From positions 1 through 42,912 of the forward strand of contig CAJYRU010000283.1 in the NCBI GenBank assembly GCA_913777295.1: a stretch of 42,912 bases of DNA. Direction: 5' to 3'. The position numbers and the translations under genes were made by a program. Positions 15,906 to 23,764 of this stretch are shown one piece after another (the first letter of the stretch is position 1; each line of letters opens with the position of its first letter). Source of the stretch: an uncultured Sphingomonas sp. Its GTDB lineage: Bacteria; Pseudomonadota; Alphaproteobacteria; Sphingomonadales; Sphingomonadaceae. The notes beneath the pieces are model-generated. The model was not told the origin of the DNA, ran no database searches, and saw nothing but the letters and a program-made list of their open reading frames with translations.

Positions 15906-17713
15906 AGCGAACTCTCCTTGAGGGACGGGGTGGCGGCGGGCGCGTTGCGCCGGGCCGTGAAATCGGCGGTCAGCAATTTGTGAGCGCGATATTCGGTGGA
16001 CTGGGTGAAGACGTGGGCACGCGACAGCGCGTCGGGATCGACCGGCAATCCGGCGGCATGGTCCGCCAGGACGCGGTCGGCCTCGGCCATGCGGTCCTCG
16101 AAACTTCGGGGTGCGCTGGCGACCGTGCGCGGATAGCGGGCCTCCGCCGCCTCGATCGCGCGGTCGCTGGGCAGCGTGGCGGGCACGTCGGCGATGCTGG
16201 CGATCGCGGGCGTCTGATGCGGGGCGGTGCGGACCGGCAGCGTGACCAGCTTGCCCGCTTCCTCGGCATCGCGGCGCAGGACGGCGTTGCGGGCATCCTC
16301 GAAAGAGAACCGCCGCTTCTTGTCACGCAGCTCGGCGCGCTGCGCGTTCATCAGCGCGGCTTGCTGGCGCCGGGCCTCGACCGCGAAGTCGCGGTCCGAC
16401 AGGCCGGAGCGCTCGGCATTGACCGCCGTTCCGATGTAACGCTGGTCCTCGTCGAAGACGAACAGCGCGCCCAGATCGTCCTCGTCGCGGCGCAAGATGA
16501 CCGTGCGGCCGACATAGGCGGCAAGCGGCGCGGTCCAGTAGCGGCCCTTTTTCCAGGTAATGCCGCGCTTCGTGACCTGCGCCTGTCCGACCAGCGCCGA
16601 CAGCAGCAGCTTGAGGGTGCCTTCGTCCGGCGCGCCCCGCGCGGCACGCGGCGAATTGGTCCAGCGCGACATGGGCGACGCGCCCAGGCTGGAATGGGCG
16701 CGGACGTGGTACACGCCGTCGAGCCAGTTGGTGACGATCGCCTGCAGCTCGTCGGCCGACAGTTCGGGCACGATGACGGGGCGCTTGGTTTCCTTGCGGG
16801 CGACGGCGCGCAGCCGCGACGCCTCGGCGACATTGTGACCGATATAGCCGCCCAGCAGCTCGGCCCGCTCGCGGGTGAAGGTGCCGAACATCCGCTCGAC
16901 GAACGGCTTCTTGTCGCCCGATGCGGGTGGCACCGGGTCATGCACGATGCCCAGCAGCTCGCAAGCGGTGCGCACCGTGGCGTTGATATAGCCCGAGCCC
17001 TGGTCGGTGCGCAGCACCTCGGGCATCACGCCCCAGGCGGTCATCGCGGCGACCAGCGTCCGGCGGACCGACTGGGCAGACTCGCTGTCGACGACCAGAT
17101 AGAAGGTCCGACGCGACCAGACATCGACGATGCCCAGGATGGACTTGCGCCCCTCCTTGGTCATCACGTCGGCCTTGGTGGTGTCGATCTCCCAAATCTG
17201 ATGCGCATAGGACACGCCCGCGTCGGCGCGGCCGAGGGCGACCCGGTATTTGCTCTTGAACAGGTCCGGGTCGCGGAAGCTGGCGAGCAGCGCGGGTTTG
17301 GATGCCTCCAGCTTGGCAATGAAGCGGCGGACCGTGTGGACGGACGGCAGCGGCGCGAAGCGGCTGTGCATCAGCTCCAGGATCGCGGTCGCGGACAGGT
17401 CGCGCTCGGCCAGCCACGCCTCGACGGCGTCGGCGGCGTCGGGATTGCGGGTGAAGAAGTCGGAGCCCTTCGGCCGACCGCGCTGTCCGCCGACCGGCTG
17501 GGCAGCGGTGCGGTCGGCATAATCCCGGCGCGCCGCCTCGGGCAGGTCTGCCACCGCGAAAAGTCGGCCGCCGCCCCGGCCTTGGCGGTCGATCCACCGC
17601 CATTCGCCGCGCTTGGCACGCATGGCGACGGCGTTGCGGTCGGTCGGCAGGCCTTCCAGCTCCAGCGACGCGATTTCCAATGCCGACAGGTATTCACGGC
17701 CGAGGAGGGTCAC
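15902..17713 (-). CDS. Mu A-like DDE transposase
   Basis: 603 residues. An N-terminal Mu-type winged helix (LLGREYLSALEIASLELEGLP) is followed by an HTH region and the RNase H-fold catalytic core. The core contains EID near residue 173, TDQGSGY near 236 and FVERMFG near 272, giving a D-D-(35)-E triad. The C-terminal domain carries the beta-barrel (WTAPLAAYVGRTVILRRDEDD) and a helical tail that would contact B. It cuts and joins phage ends to target DNA for lysogeny and replicative transposition. The GTG at 17713 overlaps the ner stop. Confidence 0.95.
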   Translation of the reverse strand: MTLLGREYLSALEIASLELEGLPTDRNAVAMRAKRGEWRWIDRQGRGGGRLFAVADLPEAARRDYADRTAAQPVGGQRGRPKGSDFFTRNPDAADAVEAWLAERDLSATAILELMHSRFAPLPSVHTVRRFIAKLEASKPALLASFRDPDLFKSKYRVALGRADAGVSYAHQIWEIDTTKADVMTKEGRKSILGIVDVWSRRTFYLVVDSESAQSVRRTLVAAMTAWGVMPEVLRTDQGSGYINATVRTACELLGIVHDPVPPASGDKKPFVERMFGTFTRERAELLGGYIGHNVAEASRLRAVARKETKRPVIVPELSADELQAIVTNWLDGVYHVRAHSSLGASPMSRWTNSPRAARGAPDEGTLKLLLSALVGQAQVTKRGITWKKGRYWTAPLAAYVGRTVILRRDEDDLGALFVFDEDQRYIGTAVNAERSGLSDRDFAVEARRQQAALMNAQRAELRDKKRRFSFEDARNAVLRRDAEEAGKLVTLPVRTAPHQTPAIASIADVPATLPSDRAIEAAEARYPRTVASAPRSFEDRMAEADRVLADHAAGLPVDPDALSRAHVFTQSTEYRAHKLLTADFTARRNAPAATPSLKESSL

Positions 17714-18012
17714 TGGCGGGTCTCCGGCTGGGACACGCTGGGTGGCTTGCGAAAGCGGGCCGTACTCCGGTAGTTATCGACAGGTTGGGGCCGCTTCCGC
17801 GTGCCGTCCTCATTGTAACGGGTAGGCCAAATGTCCTTCGGCTCTTTGTCCATTGCTGCCGCGATCGCCTCTTCGGCAGCGCGACGCGGCACGACTAGCG
17901 CCCGCGCCAAGGCCCGCTCCTTGATCCCCGCATCGCGAGCCACTGACGCCAGCGTTCGACCGCCACGGCGCACAGCAGCTTTGATGTCTTCAGGATGCCA
18001 ATCTTGCAGCAT
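17710..18012 (-). CDS. ner: Ner-like DNA-binding regulator
   Basis: 100 residues. It begins MLQDWHPEDIKAAVRRGGRTL and continues SVARDAGIKERALARAL, the Ner/Nlp winged-helix signature. The core ends in a DIWPTRY motif, where Ner proteins usually have a similar IWPSRY-type sequence. In Mu, Ner shuts down early transcription and limits repressor synthesis. It is the first gene of the leftward operon and is divergent from the repressor gene. Confidence 0.88.
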   Translation of the reverse strand: MLQDWHPEDIKAAVRRGGRTLASVARDAGIKERALARALVVPRRAAEEAIAAAMDKEPKDIWPTRYNEDGTRKRPQPVDNYRSTARFRKPPSVSQPETRQ

Positions 18013-18103
18013 GTTTTAGGCGCAGACCTCAAATTTGGTGTAAACACACCATTAGACACTGCAAATCTGATGTCAACAGGCATCAGCGTTGATGTGATGC
18101 CTT
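18013..18103. promoter_or_regulatory. Divergent operator/promoter between ner and the repressor
   Basis: The 91-bp gap holds a palindrome GGTGT-aaac-ACACC (18037-18050) and a perfect 7-bp inverted repeat, GGCATCA (18079-18085) and TGATGCC (18095-18101). On the minus strand TTGACA (18076-18071) is a perfect -35 box for the early operon; the -10 is not clear. These are the natural candidates for Ner and repressor operators. Confidence 0.65.
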
Positions 18104-18808
18104 ATGCCCTGGTCTAAGGAAGACGGCGCACGCCTCCAGGAGCTGCTGGCCGAGCATGGTCAGAGAGAATTAGCGACCGCCGCCGGTGTCTCGGTTGCAA
18201 CATGGCAGCGGACGATCGGTGGTGACCGTGCGCCGACGGTGGAAGAAATTGCTGGCCTTCGGGACCTCTTGCCGCCCGACGACATGTGGCGGCTGATCCT
18301 CGCTACATTCGAGGGGGTGATGAGGGAGCCGTGGACCGAGTTCGTGGCTCTAATGGAGGGGGCTATGGCATCGGAGCGGCCCGCGCCCGAGGTCGTCCAA
18401 GTGCCGGTGCATGATGTCCAGGTCGCGGCAGGCGCAGGGAAGATCGCCGACCGGCTACCGCCGCCGCTCTACCATTGGTCATTTTCGCGGGAATGGATGG
18501 AAGCCAACCTGCGCGGCGTTGGTCGTCTGGTCATGGTCGAGGTGTCTGGCTCCAGCCAGGAGCCCGAGTTGTCGAACGGTGATCTTGTCGCCGTCGACCT
18601 CGACCAGTCGCGGCTGCGTGAAGGACTGTTCGTCGTACGTCTGGATGACGTGCTGGTCATCAAGCACATCCAAATGGATGGTCGGACGGTGCGCCTGGTA
18701 AGCCGCAATCCACTGTACGATCCGGTCGAAATCGATTTGCACGAGCCCGGTATCGATGATCGTTTCGAGGTTGTTGGCCGTGCTGTCTGGGCGAGCAAGA
18801 TGCTATGA
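18104..18808 (+). CDS. S24/LexA-type phage repressor
   Basis: 234 residues. An N-terminal HTH (RELATAAGVSVATWQRTIGG, about residues 25-45) is followed by a linker with an AAGAG sequence near residue 108 that could be a cleavage site. The C-terminal S24 peptidase fold has the Ser in GSSQEPEL near 148 and the Lys in VLVIKHIQ near 186. The retained Ser/Lys pair suggests RecA-stimulated self-cleavage, so the prophage may be SOS inducible. Mu's own repressor is of a different type. The gene starts at the edge of the operator repeat. Confidence 0.85.
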   Translation: MPWSKEDGARLQELLAEHGQRELATAAGVSVATWQRTIGGDRAPTVEEIAGLRDLLPPDDMWRLILATFEGVMREPWTEFVALMEGAMASERPAPEVVQVPVHDVQVAAGAGKIADRLPPPLYHWSFSREWMEANLRGVGRLVMVEVSGSSQEPELSNGDLVAVDLDQSRLREGLFVVRLDDVLVIKHIQMDGRTVRLVSRNPLYDPVEIDLHEPGIDDRFEVVGRAVWASKML

Positions 18809-19311
18809 GATTGCTCCTGATCGTGGCGGTCCTGGTCGGGCTTGGCGGCGGTGCCTATGCTTGGGCGCGCGAACCGAGCGATGGGCCGGATCTTGCCGCC
18901 TGCGAATTGCACGTCCGTGCAAATCTGCCCTCGGGCGTGGTGTATCGTCGGATCGATGTCGCCCGCGAAGATACCCCGCCGCTTTCATTTGCCGCTTTCC
19001 GACAGCAGGCGGGGGCATCTGCATCCGTCCACGGCCTGGGCGAGGCAGAGGATTTGCAGAACCAGGTCGACGAGTATTGGGCAAAATCCGGTAAGCTCGC
19101 ACTCCGGACGATGGTCTTGACCTATCGGTTCGGCGGCGAGACCCAGCCCCGGAAGCAGGTCTGCGCATTCAGGCTGATCGAGGGCGAACTGGCGACGTCG
19201 CCAACCCTGATGAGCAATGCGACGACCGATACGCCCAAAGCTCTGGATGTCTTGGCGGACCTCCAGCACCGCCGCCGCCAGTCCCGGCCGAAGCATTCGT
19301 GCTGTCTCTGA
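18805..19311 (+). CDS. Exported or membrane-anchored hypothetical protein
   Basis: 168 residues. The N-terminus MRLLLIVAVLVGLGGGAYAWA is a signal peptide or anchor. The rest has two cysteines far apart and strand/helix segments (LRTMVLTYRFGGETQ). The ATG overlaps the repressor stop (ATGA), so it is co-transcribed with the repressor and should be made in the lysogen. The C-terminus overlaps the next gene. Function unknown; a superinfection-exclusion role is possible but unproven. Confidence 0.6.
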   Translation: MRLLLIVAVLVGLGGGAYAWAREPSDGPDLAACELHVRANLPSGVVYRRIDVAREDTPPLSFAAFRQQAGASASVHGLGEAEDLQNQVDEYWAKSGKLALRTMVLTYRFGGETQPRKQVCAFRLIEGELATSPTLMSNATTDTPKALDVLADLQHRRRQSRPKHSCCL

Positions 19312-19670
19312 TCGCCGCGATCGCCGCCCAGGCGCTGACCTGCACGCCGGTCGCCGTCGACGGCGACACGCTGCGCTGCGGCCGGGAACGGATACGCCTG
19401 CTGGCGATCGATGCGCCGGAGATGCCCGGCCATTGTCGTCGGGGGCGCAGGTGCGTCACGGGCGATCCCTTCGCCAGTCGCGACTCGCTGGCCGCTGCCC
19501 TGCGCCCGCCCTTTACGATCCGGCGTGTCGGCTTCGATCATTATGGCCGCACTTTGGCGGCGGTCGCCGGGGCGCGGGGCGATCTGTCATGCTGGCAATT
19601 GCAGGCCCGGCGTGCACGATATCGGGCCGACTGGGACAATGGCCATATGATCGGCGACCGATGTCGATAG
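19299..19670 (+). CDS. Exported thermonuclease-like (SNase) protein
   Basis: 123 residues from a GTG at 19299. A short hydrophobic N-terminus (LSLIAAIAAQALTC) may act as a signal. The SNase core is clear: VAVDGDTLRCGRERIRLLAIDAPEMPG and later FDHYGRTLA. The residues matching the catalytic Arg, Glu and Arg of staphylococcal nuclease (in IRLLAIDAPE and YGRTLA) are present. The protein is shorter than classic SNase. It could degrade incoming DNA in the periplasm, which would fit expression from the repressor operon; this is inference. Confidence 0.8.
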   Translation: MLSLIAAIAAQALTCTPVAVDGDTLRCGRERIRLLAIDAPEMPGHCRRGRRCVTGDPFASRDSLAAALRPPFTIRRVGFDHYGRTLAAVAGARGDLSCWQLQARRARYRADWDNGHMIGDRCR

Positions 19671-20128
19671 AGGCCAATCGCATTCTGATCGCGATTGAAG
19701 CTGCGGTCTTCTCCAACATCATGGCGATCCATATCGTGCCGCCTGTCTGGGCTCGGGCATGCGGCCTGTTTGGTAGCTAGTTGACGCGTTCGCTCTGGTG
19801 GGGGCTAGGACGTGTTTCCAGGGCGTTTCGATGTCATCCCCGGCAGAACGAGCGCGTCACTATTCACCGGGCGTGTGCGGGGCGTACACGACCTGTTTGT
19901 TTTGGACTGTGTATGCCATCTGCACAACCTCGTGCGAAATGCCCGGCTAATTTGTGAGGGCGGAGCCATGTGGCGGGATTTGTCACGTGGGCAGCAGCGT
20001 AAGGTATTGTCCATGTACCGGAGCGATCGGAATAATAGCGCTCCCGTATAGCAAATATACACTGGCAAACTGCAACGCTACCCGGCAATATCCTGCAATA
20101 CCGGATGGCTTTGAAGCGAGAGGCCGCA
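19671..20128. other. Non-coding stretch before the metallopeptidase gene
   Basis: No supported gene is found in this 458-bp gap. Base composition falls from GC-rich to AT-rich across it, which marks the start of foreign-looking DNA. A small perfect inverted repeat GTATA-gcaaa-TATAC lies at 20046-20060. A 79-aa and a 39-aa open frame are present but lack support. Confidence 0.55.
20007..20036 (+). promoter_or_regulatory. Candidate promoter for the metallopeptidase gene
   Basis: TTGTCC at 20007-20012 and AATAAT at 20031-20036 are separated by 18 bp, an acceptable sigma-70 layout. The palindrome at 20046-20060 just downstream could be an operator. The match is moderate and based on sequence only. 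Confidence 0.3.
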
Positions 20129-21286
20129 ATGTCGGATGTCAACGAGATCGAAGATCGGTACGCACCCGATTCTATAATTCGAGAATTAAGCAATCCTAGC
20201 CGCCGCACCGAAGCCATGTACCATTTCACAAAAAATGAAATGGAGGACGTCCAATATCTTATAGATATGGTAAATAATGCACTGCATGAAATTATCGCAG
20301 CTCTTGGAATAAAGGCATCTATAAAGTTTGCATTTGTTGCTACGGTAAAATCTCCATTCAAGTCGTTAAAATACGATCAAAATGACTATATCATAATTGT
20401 TGGGTGGAAGTACCTATACTGGCTTCACGTTCTATGTGTGAGATTGCAGCACGCCCCGGTAATGCATGCCTATCTGGGCTTGGATCAGCACACCGAATTT
20501 CCAGATTATCGCGGGAAATATCTCATTGATATTTGCCGGGATATCATGAGTGATGAAGAACGTTTCACAGAGGCAACGTCAAAATTATGCTGTGGGTTAT
20601 CAATCCAGACCGCTATAGCTCTAATTATAAACCACGAAGTTGCACATATTGCCCATGGCCATGTTGATTTTATAAATTCAAGTGATTTTTCTCAATTTAA
20701 AGACTGCTCCGAATCGGAAAATCTCACGTTTAGAACGCTGGAGATGGATGCCGATTCATCATCTATTACTACTACATTTTCCATTATAGGAAGAAAAATA
20801 GGAAATGCCGTTGAGTCTGCGCCTTTGAGCAAAAAGGCATATCTTTCTGCTTACTACGCTAGAAGAATGATATTTGGAATATACGTATCTATAATATTTC
20901 AAGACTCAATAGCTAACTCTCATAATCCTATCAAGCATCCGCCGGGATATGCTAGGTTCCTTATTTTTTACTTATTGTTGAAGAATGATATTCAATCCCA
21001 AGAGGAATACTTTTGGGATTTGCCTGATAAGCTTCGGGAGAAAATGGCTGAAACATTCACAGAGCTTAGCGGAGAATTAGGCTGTCTGGGGTATCCTATG
21101 ATGAGCAATGCGCTTGCAAGTGGTGACAGTGATGAATTCACCCCGACTTATGATCCGTTCGTTGCTGACTTCATGTGGTCAATACACCTCGAACCCTTGA
21201 ACGGCAGATGGGCGCGCATCAGGCCCTTTTTGGTCCCACGTTTGAAAGGTGGCCTCTTAGCCCCGCCTTCTACGGACCCGTACTGA
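20129..21286 (+). CDS. AT-rich HExxH metallopeptidase, possibly Lit (U49)-like
   Basis: 385 residues from the ATG at 20129, which has GAGAGG five bases upstream; the track start at 20105 lacks a site. The zinc motif is in INHEVAHIAHGHVDF near residue 167, followed by TLEMDADSSS near 203 as a likely third-ligand region (HExxH...ExxAD pattern). Lit-type peptidases cleave EF-Tu on infection by another phage, and similar proteins occur as prophage-carried exclusion genes. Codon use is AT-rich, about 37% GC in two sampled 60-base lines, against clearly GC-rich neighbours, so recent acquisition is likely. Family membership is a motif-level guess; an unrelated gluzincin is possible. Confidence 0.7.
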   Translation: MSDVNEIEDRYAPDSIIRELSNPSRRTEAMYHFTKNEMEDVQYLIDMVNNALHEIIAALGIKASIKFAFVATVKSPFKSLKYDQNDYIIIVGWKYLYWLHVLCVRLQHAPVMHAYLGLDQHTEFPDYRGKYLIDICRDIMSDEERFTEATSKLCCGLSIQTAIALIINHEVAHIAHGHVDFINSSDFSQFKDCSESENLTFRTLEMDADSSSITTTFSIIGRKIGNAVESAPLSKKAYLSAYYARRMIFGIYVSIIFQDSIANSHNPIKHPPGYARFLIFYLLLKNDIQSQEEYFWDLPDKLREKMAETFTELSGELGCLGYPMMSNALASGDSDEFTPTYDPFVADFMWSIHLEPLNGRWARIRPFLVPRLKGGLLAPPSTDPY

Positions 21287-21455
21287 AATCATGAGTCGAG
21301 CAACGCGCCACCGGAGATCGTAACGAACCCATTGCGGTTTCTCCTCTCGTCGGCCGGAAGAGAGGCTTGGCAAGGCGCACGCCGCGAATTCAGGCACATA
21401 CGTCCTCCCACTGGACAAGCTCCCCTAGCCTGATCCATGTTCACGTTCTGTTCTT

Positions 21456-21677
21456 ATGGGAGTCAGAACATTGAAGCAGGATTTCGGGTCGTGGCTGATC
21501 GCGCAGCATCAGCGTGACGATTGGGTGGGGCTCTTCGCATTTTACGTGCGCCGCGACGGGGCGTTCCCGCGCGGGGCCGATCCAGAGGGCGTCCGCGCGT
21601 ATCTGACCGCGACGGGCGCGGGGCCGGATGCGATCGACATGCTGGATACCGCCGCGCTGGAATGGGGGCGCGCGTGA
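21456..21677 (+). CDS. YozE-type SAM-like small protein
   Basis: 73 residues. The pattern FGSWLIAQHQRDDWVGLFAFYVRRDGAFP, then a helix pair, resembles the YozE SAM-like fold. The ATG at 21456 has no good ribosome site; a TTG at 21474 with GGGAG upstream is an alternative start. It stands at the head of the rightward late gene cluster. Function is unknown. Confidence 0.6.
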   Translation: MGVRTLKQDFGSWLIAQHQRDDWVGLFAFYVRRDGAFPRGADPEGVRAYLTATGAGPDAIDMLDTAALEWGRA

Positions 21678-21964
21678 TGCGCCGGGCGGCCTTGGGGGAG
21701 GCGGTCCAAGACCCACTGATCTATCCGACCGATGCCAATCCGCGCTGGCGGCTGCGGGTGTTTGACAAATGCTGGCCGTGGCGGGCGACCAGGAGCGAGG
21801 CGCTTCGAGACGCGCTTCTTAGCCGGAATGCCCGGCGATGCTCCGAGGACAACACGACGTATCTCGATGCGGCGGCGGCGATCCAGCGCGATCCGCCTCA
21901 TTACAGCGACCAATTGAGAATGAGGATGAGGCGGTCATGCAACGCGTCAAACGCAACGATCTGA
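21677..21964 (+). CDS. Hypothetical phage protein (95 aa)
   Basis: The ATG at 21677 overlaps the preceding TGA; the track start at 21521 runs back through that gene. The protein is basic (WRLRVFDKCWPWRATRSEALRDALLSR) and contains two cysteines. No domain is recognised. The next gene overlaps its 3' end. Confidence 0.5.
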   Translation: MRRAALGEAVQDPLIYPTDANPRWRLRVFDKCWPWRATRSEALRDALLSRNARRCSEDNTTYLDAAAAIQRDPPHYSDQLRMRMRRSCNASNATI

Positions 21965-22236
21965 AATACCATGTGGCCAGCGCCATTCGGGCACGCGGCA
22001 AGATCAAGATCAAGGATTACACCGATGATCTGAAGTCGCCGATGGATCAGGTCGTGGATCATCTGGCCGAGGTCGCCCTGGAACAGGTCTTCGCCCATGA
22101 CGCCGTGGTCATTCGCCCGGATCATGGCGGGCCTGTTCCTGGAAGCACTGTCCGAAACTATCCCGGCAAATGGGACGAAAGCGAGCCTTGGCCCGAAGCC
22201 TTCGGTCCCAAGCCCACGCGCCCCGAAGACATCTAG
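21937..22236 (+). CDS. Hypothetical phage protein (99 aa)
   Basis: The ATG at 21937 has GATGAGG just upstream, so it is preferred over the track start at 21838. The N-terminal MQRVKRNDLKYHVASAIRARGK is basic. The C-terminus is rich in Pro, Trp and Glu (WDESEPWPEAFGPKPTRPE). No known family is recognised. Confidence 0.6.
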   Translation: MQRVKRNDLKYHVASAIRARGKIKIKDYTDDLKSPMDQVVDHLAEVALEQVFAHDAVVIRPDHGGPVPGSTVRNYPGKWDESEPWPEAFGPKPTRPEDI

Positions 22237-22248
22237 CCCCTTGCGCCG

Positions 22249-22279
22249 CGCCGCCGCCTGCACCTATCAGGCGGCGGCG
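22249..22279. terminator. Strong GC hairpin ahead of the capsid genes
   Basis: A perfect 12-bp stem formed by CGCCGCCGCCTG (22249-22260) and CAGGCGGCGGCG (22268-22279) encloses a 7-nt loop. It follows the stop at 22236 and precedes the protease gene. There is no U-tract, so it may pause or attenuate transcription or shield an mRNA end. Confidence 0.5.
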
Positions 22280-22302
22280 GGCCTGACGCCCACCATTGTC
22301 GG

Positions 22303-23292
22303 ATGCGCCAGCGCAGGCCGACTATGCTGCCGCCGCCGCCTAATCCGGCGGGCATGGCACCGCCCCCCATCAAAATCCTGCGCCCCGGCACCTTCACCGA
22401 TATTCACGGGACGAAGGTGACGTTCACGCAGTCCGACCTGGATCAGGTCATCGCGTCCTATGACCGGGAGAGCGACCCCGCGCCGATCGTCGTCGGCCAT
22501 CCCAAGATCGATGCGCCCGCTTTTGGCTGGATCGGCTCACTGGCGATGGAGAACGGCGTCCTGGTCGCACACCCGTCCGAGGTCGCACCCGCCTTCGCGG
22601 AGGCGGTCGAGGCGGGCCATTACCGCAAGATTTCCCCCCAGCTCTATCCGCCGTCGAGCCCCAATAATCCCAAGCCCGGTAGCTGGTATCTCCAGCATGT
22701 CGGCTTTCTGGGCGGGGCGGCTCCGGCGATCAAAGGGCTGGGAACGGTCGCCTTTTCCGATGCCGCGATCGGCGTCGTGACGCTTTCCATCGAAGAGGAC
22801 TCCATGAGCACCGAAGACACCAGCACCCCGGACGCGGTCGCGTTCGCGGAGCGCGAAGCCGCGCTTTCCGAGCGGGAAGCCGCCCTCCAGGCGCGCGAGG
22901 CGGACCAGGCGAAGCGCGACCAGGACGCCCGCCACGCCACCCATGTCGCCTTTGCCGAGGGGCTGATTGCCGATGCGAAGCTGGCCCCGGCGGGCAAGGA
23001 CAAGGTGGTCGGCCTGCTCGACCTGCTCGATGCCAGCCAGCCGGTCGCTTTCGGCGAAGGCGACGCCGCGCAGATGACGCCCGCCGCCGCCTTCCGGTCG
23101 CTGTTCGACGGCGCGCAGCCGGTCGTCGCCCTGGGCGAGGCCGCACCCGCCGACAAGAAGCCCGGCGACGCGCCCAAGCCGACCGACATCGCCCGCCGCG
23201 CCCAGGCCTATGCCGAGAAGATGCGGAAGGAAGGCAAGCCGATCACGACGCAGGCGGCGGTCCGCCACGTCACCGCCAATCCCGACGCCTGA
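22303..23292 (+). CDS. Capsid maturation protease/scaffold (Mu I-like)
   Basis: 329 residues in the full frame. The conserved part begins near IKILRPGTFTDIHG, and DPAPIVVGHPKIDAPAFGWI is typical of Mu-like prophage I proteases. The likely true start is ATG 22324 or 22354, since the first codons are Pro-rich and have no good site. Residues about 165-300 are coiled and charged (EREAALSEREAALQAREADQAKRDQ) and serve as scaffold. The enzyme cleaves itself and the capsid protein during head maturation. An internal start at 22804 probably makes a separate scaffold. Confidence 0.88.
   Translation: MRQRRPTMLPPPPNPAGMAPPPIKILRPGTFTDIHGTKVTFTQSDLDQVIASYDRESDPAPIVVGHPKIDAPAFGWIGSLAMENGVLVAHPSEVAPAFAEAVEAGHYRKISPQLYPPSSPNNPKPGSWYLQHVGFLGGAAPAIKGLGTVAFSDAAIGVVTLSIEEDSMSTEDTSTPDAVAFAEREAALSEREAALQAREADQAKRDQDARHATHVAFAEGLIADAKLAPAGKDKVVGLLDLLDASQPVAFGEGDAAQMTPAAAFRSLFDGAQPVVALGEAAPADKKPGDAPKPTDIARRAQAYAEKMRKEGKPITTQAAVRHVTANPDA
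22804..23292 (+). CDS. Internal in-frame start: separate scaffold protein
   Basis: An ATG at 22804, in frame with the protease, has GAAGAGGA just upstream and starts MSTEDTSTPDAVAFAEREAA, exactly where the coiled scaffold region begins. It would give a 162-residue scaffold. Nested protease and scaffold genes are known in Mu (I/Z) and lambda (C/Nu3). Expression here is inferred. Confidence 0.6.
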   Translation: MSTEDTSTPDAVAFAEREAALSEREAALQAREADQAKRDQDARHATHVAFAEGLIADAKLAPAGKDKVVGLLDLLDASQPVAFGEGDAAQMTPAAAFRSLFDGAQPVVALGEAAPADKKPGDAPKPTDIARRAQAYAEKMRKEGKPITTQAAVRHVTANPDA

Positions 23293-23337
23293 CCGGCGCC
23301 GGGCATCCCAGACACGACATCACAGGAGCTTTAGACC

Positions 23338-23718
23338 ATGGCTGGCCGGACGGACGGACTGACCAAGAATTTCCGCGCGGGGGCGCTGATCGCCCCCTAT
23401 CTGATCCTCAAATTCGGCGGCGACGACCAGACGCTGGTCCCGGCCGCCGGTCCCACGGACGACCTGATCGCGACCAATGTCGAGCTAGAAGCGAAGCAAG
23501 GCGAACGCTTCGACGCCGCCTTCGGTGGCCTGCCCGAGGTCCGCTACGGCGGCCCGATCGGCCGGGGCAAGCCGATCACGTCGGACGCCCAGGGCCGCGC
23601 TGTCGAGGCTGCCCCCGCCGCCGGGGTGCGCGTGCGCATCATCGGCTTTTCGATCGCCTCGGGCGTGCTGGGCGATGTCCTCGCCTACCGCCCCGCGCCG
23701 GGCTTCGTGACCGGCTGA
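23338..23718 (+). CDS. Capsid decoration/cement protein, DUF2190-like
   Basis: 126 residues with a Gly/Ala/Pro-rich, strand-dominated composition (YLILKFGGDDQTLVPAAG, then GVRVRIIGFSIASGVLGDVLAYRPA) typical of DUF2190/head-fibre proteins. It sits between protease and major capsid genes, the usual place. It is preceded by CAGGAGCTTT, a good ribosome site. Confidence 0.8.
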   Translation: MAGRTDGLTKNFRAGALIAPYLILKFGGDDQTLVPAAGPTDDLIATNVELEAKQGERFDAAFGGLPEVRYGGPIGRGKPITSDAQGRAVEAAPAAGVRVRIIGFSIASGVLGDVLAYRPAPGFVTG

Positions 23719-23764
23719 TCCCGCCCCTTCACCGCCGTTTCAATTCTCTTTCAGGACGCATTCC

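Noticed and set aside
15980-17773. 597-aa plus-strand ORF opposite transposase A
   Set aside because: Antisense shadow of a clear DDE transposase.
19661-19780. 39-aa frame starting ATGTCGATAG over the nuclease stop
   Set aside because: It is coupled by overlap but short and without a recognisable feature.
19812-20051. 79-aa ORF before the metallopeptidase
   Set aside because: No ribosome site, no domain and mixed base composition; treated as non-coding.
21343-21365. CCTCTC/GAGAGG hairpin after the metallopeptidase gene
   Set aside because: Only six pairs with an 11-nt loop and no U-tract; too weak to call a terminator.
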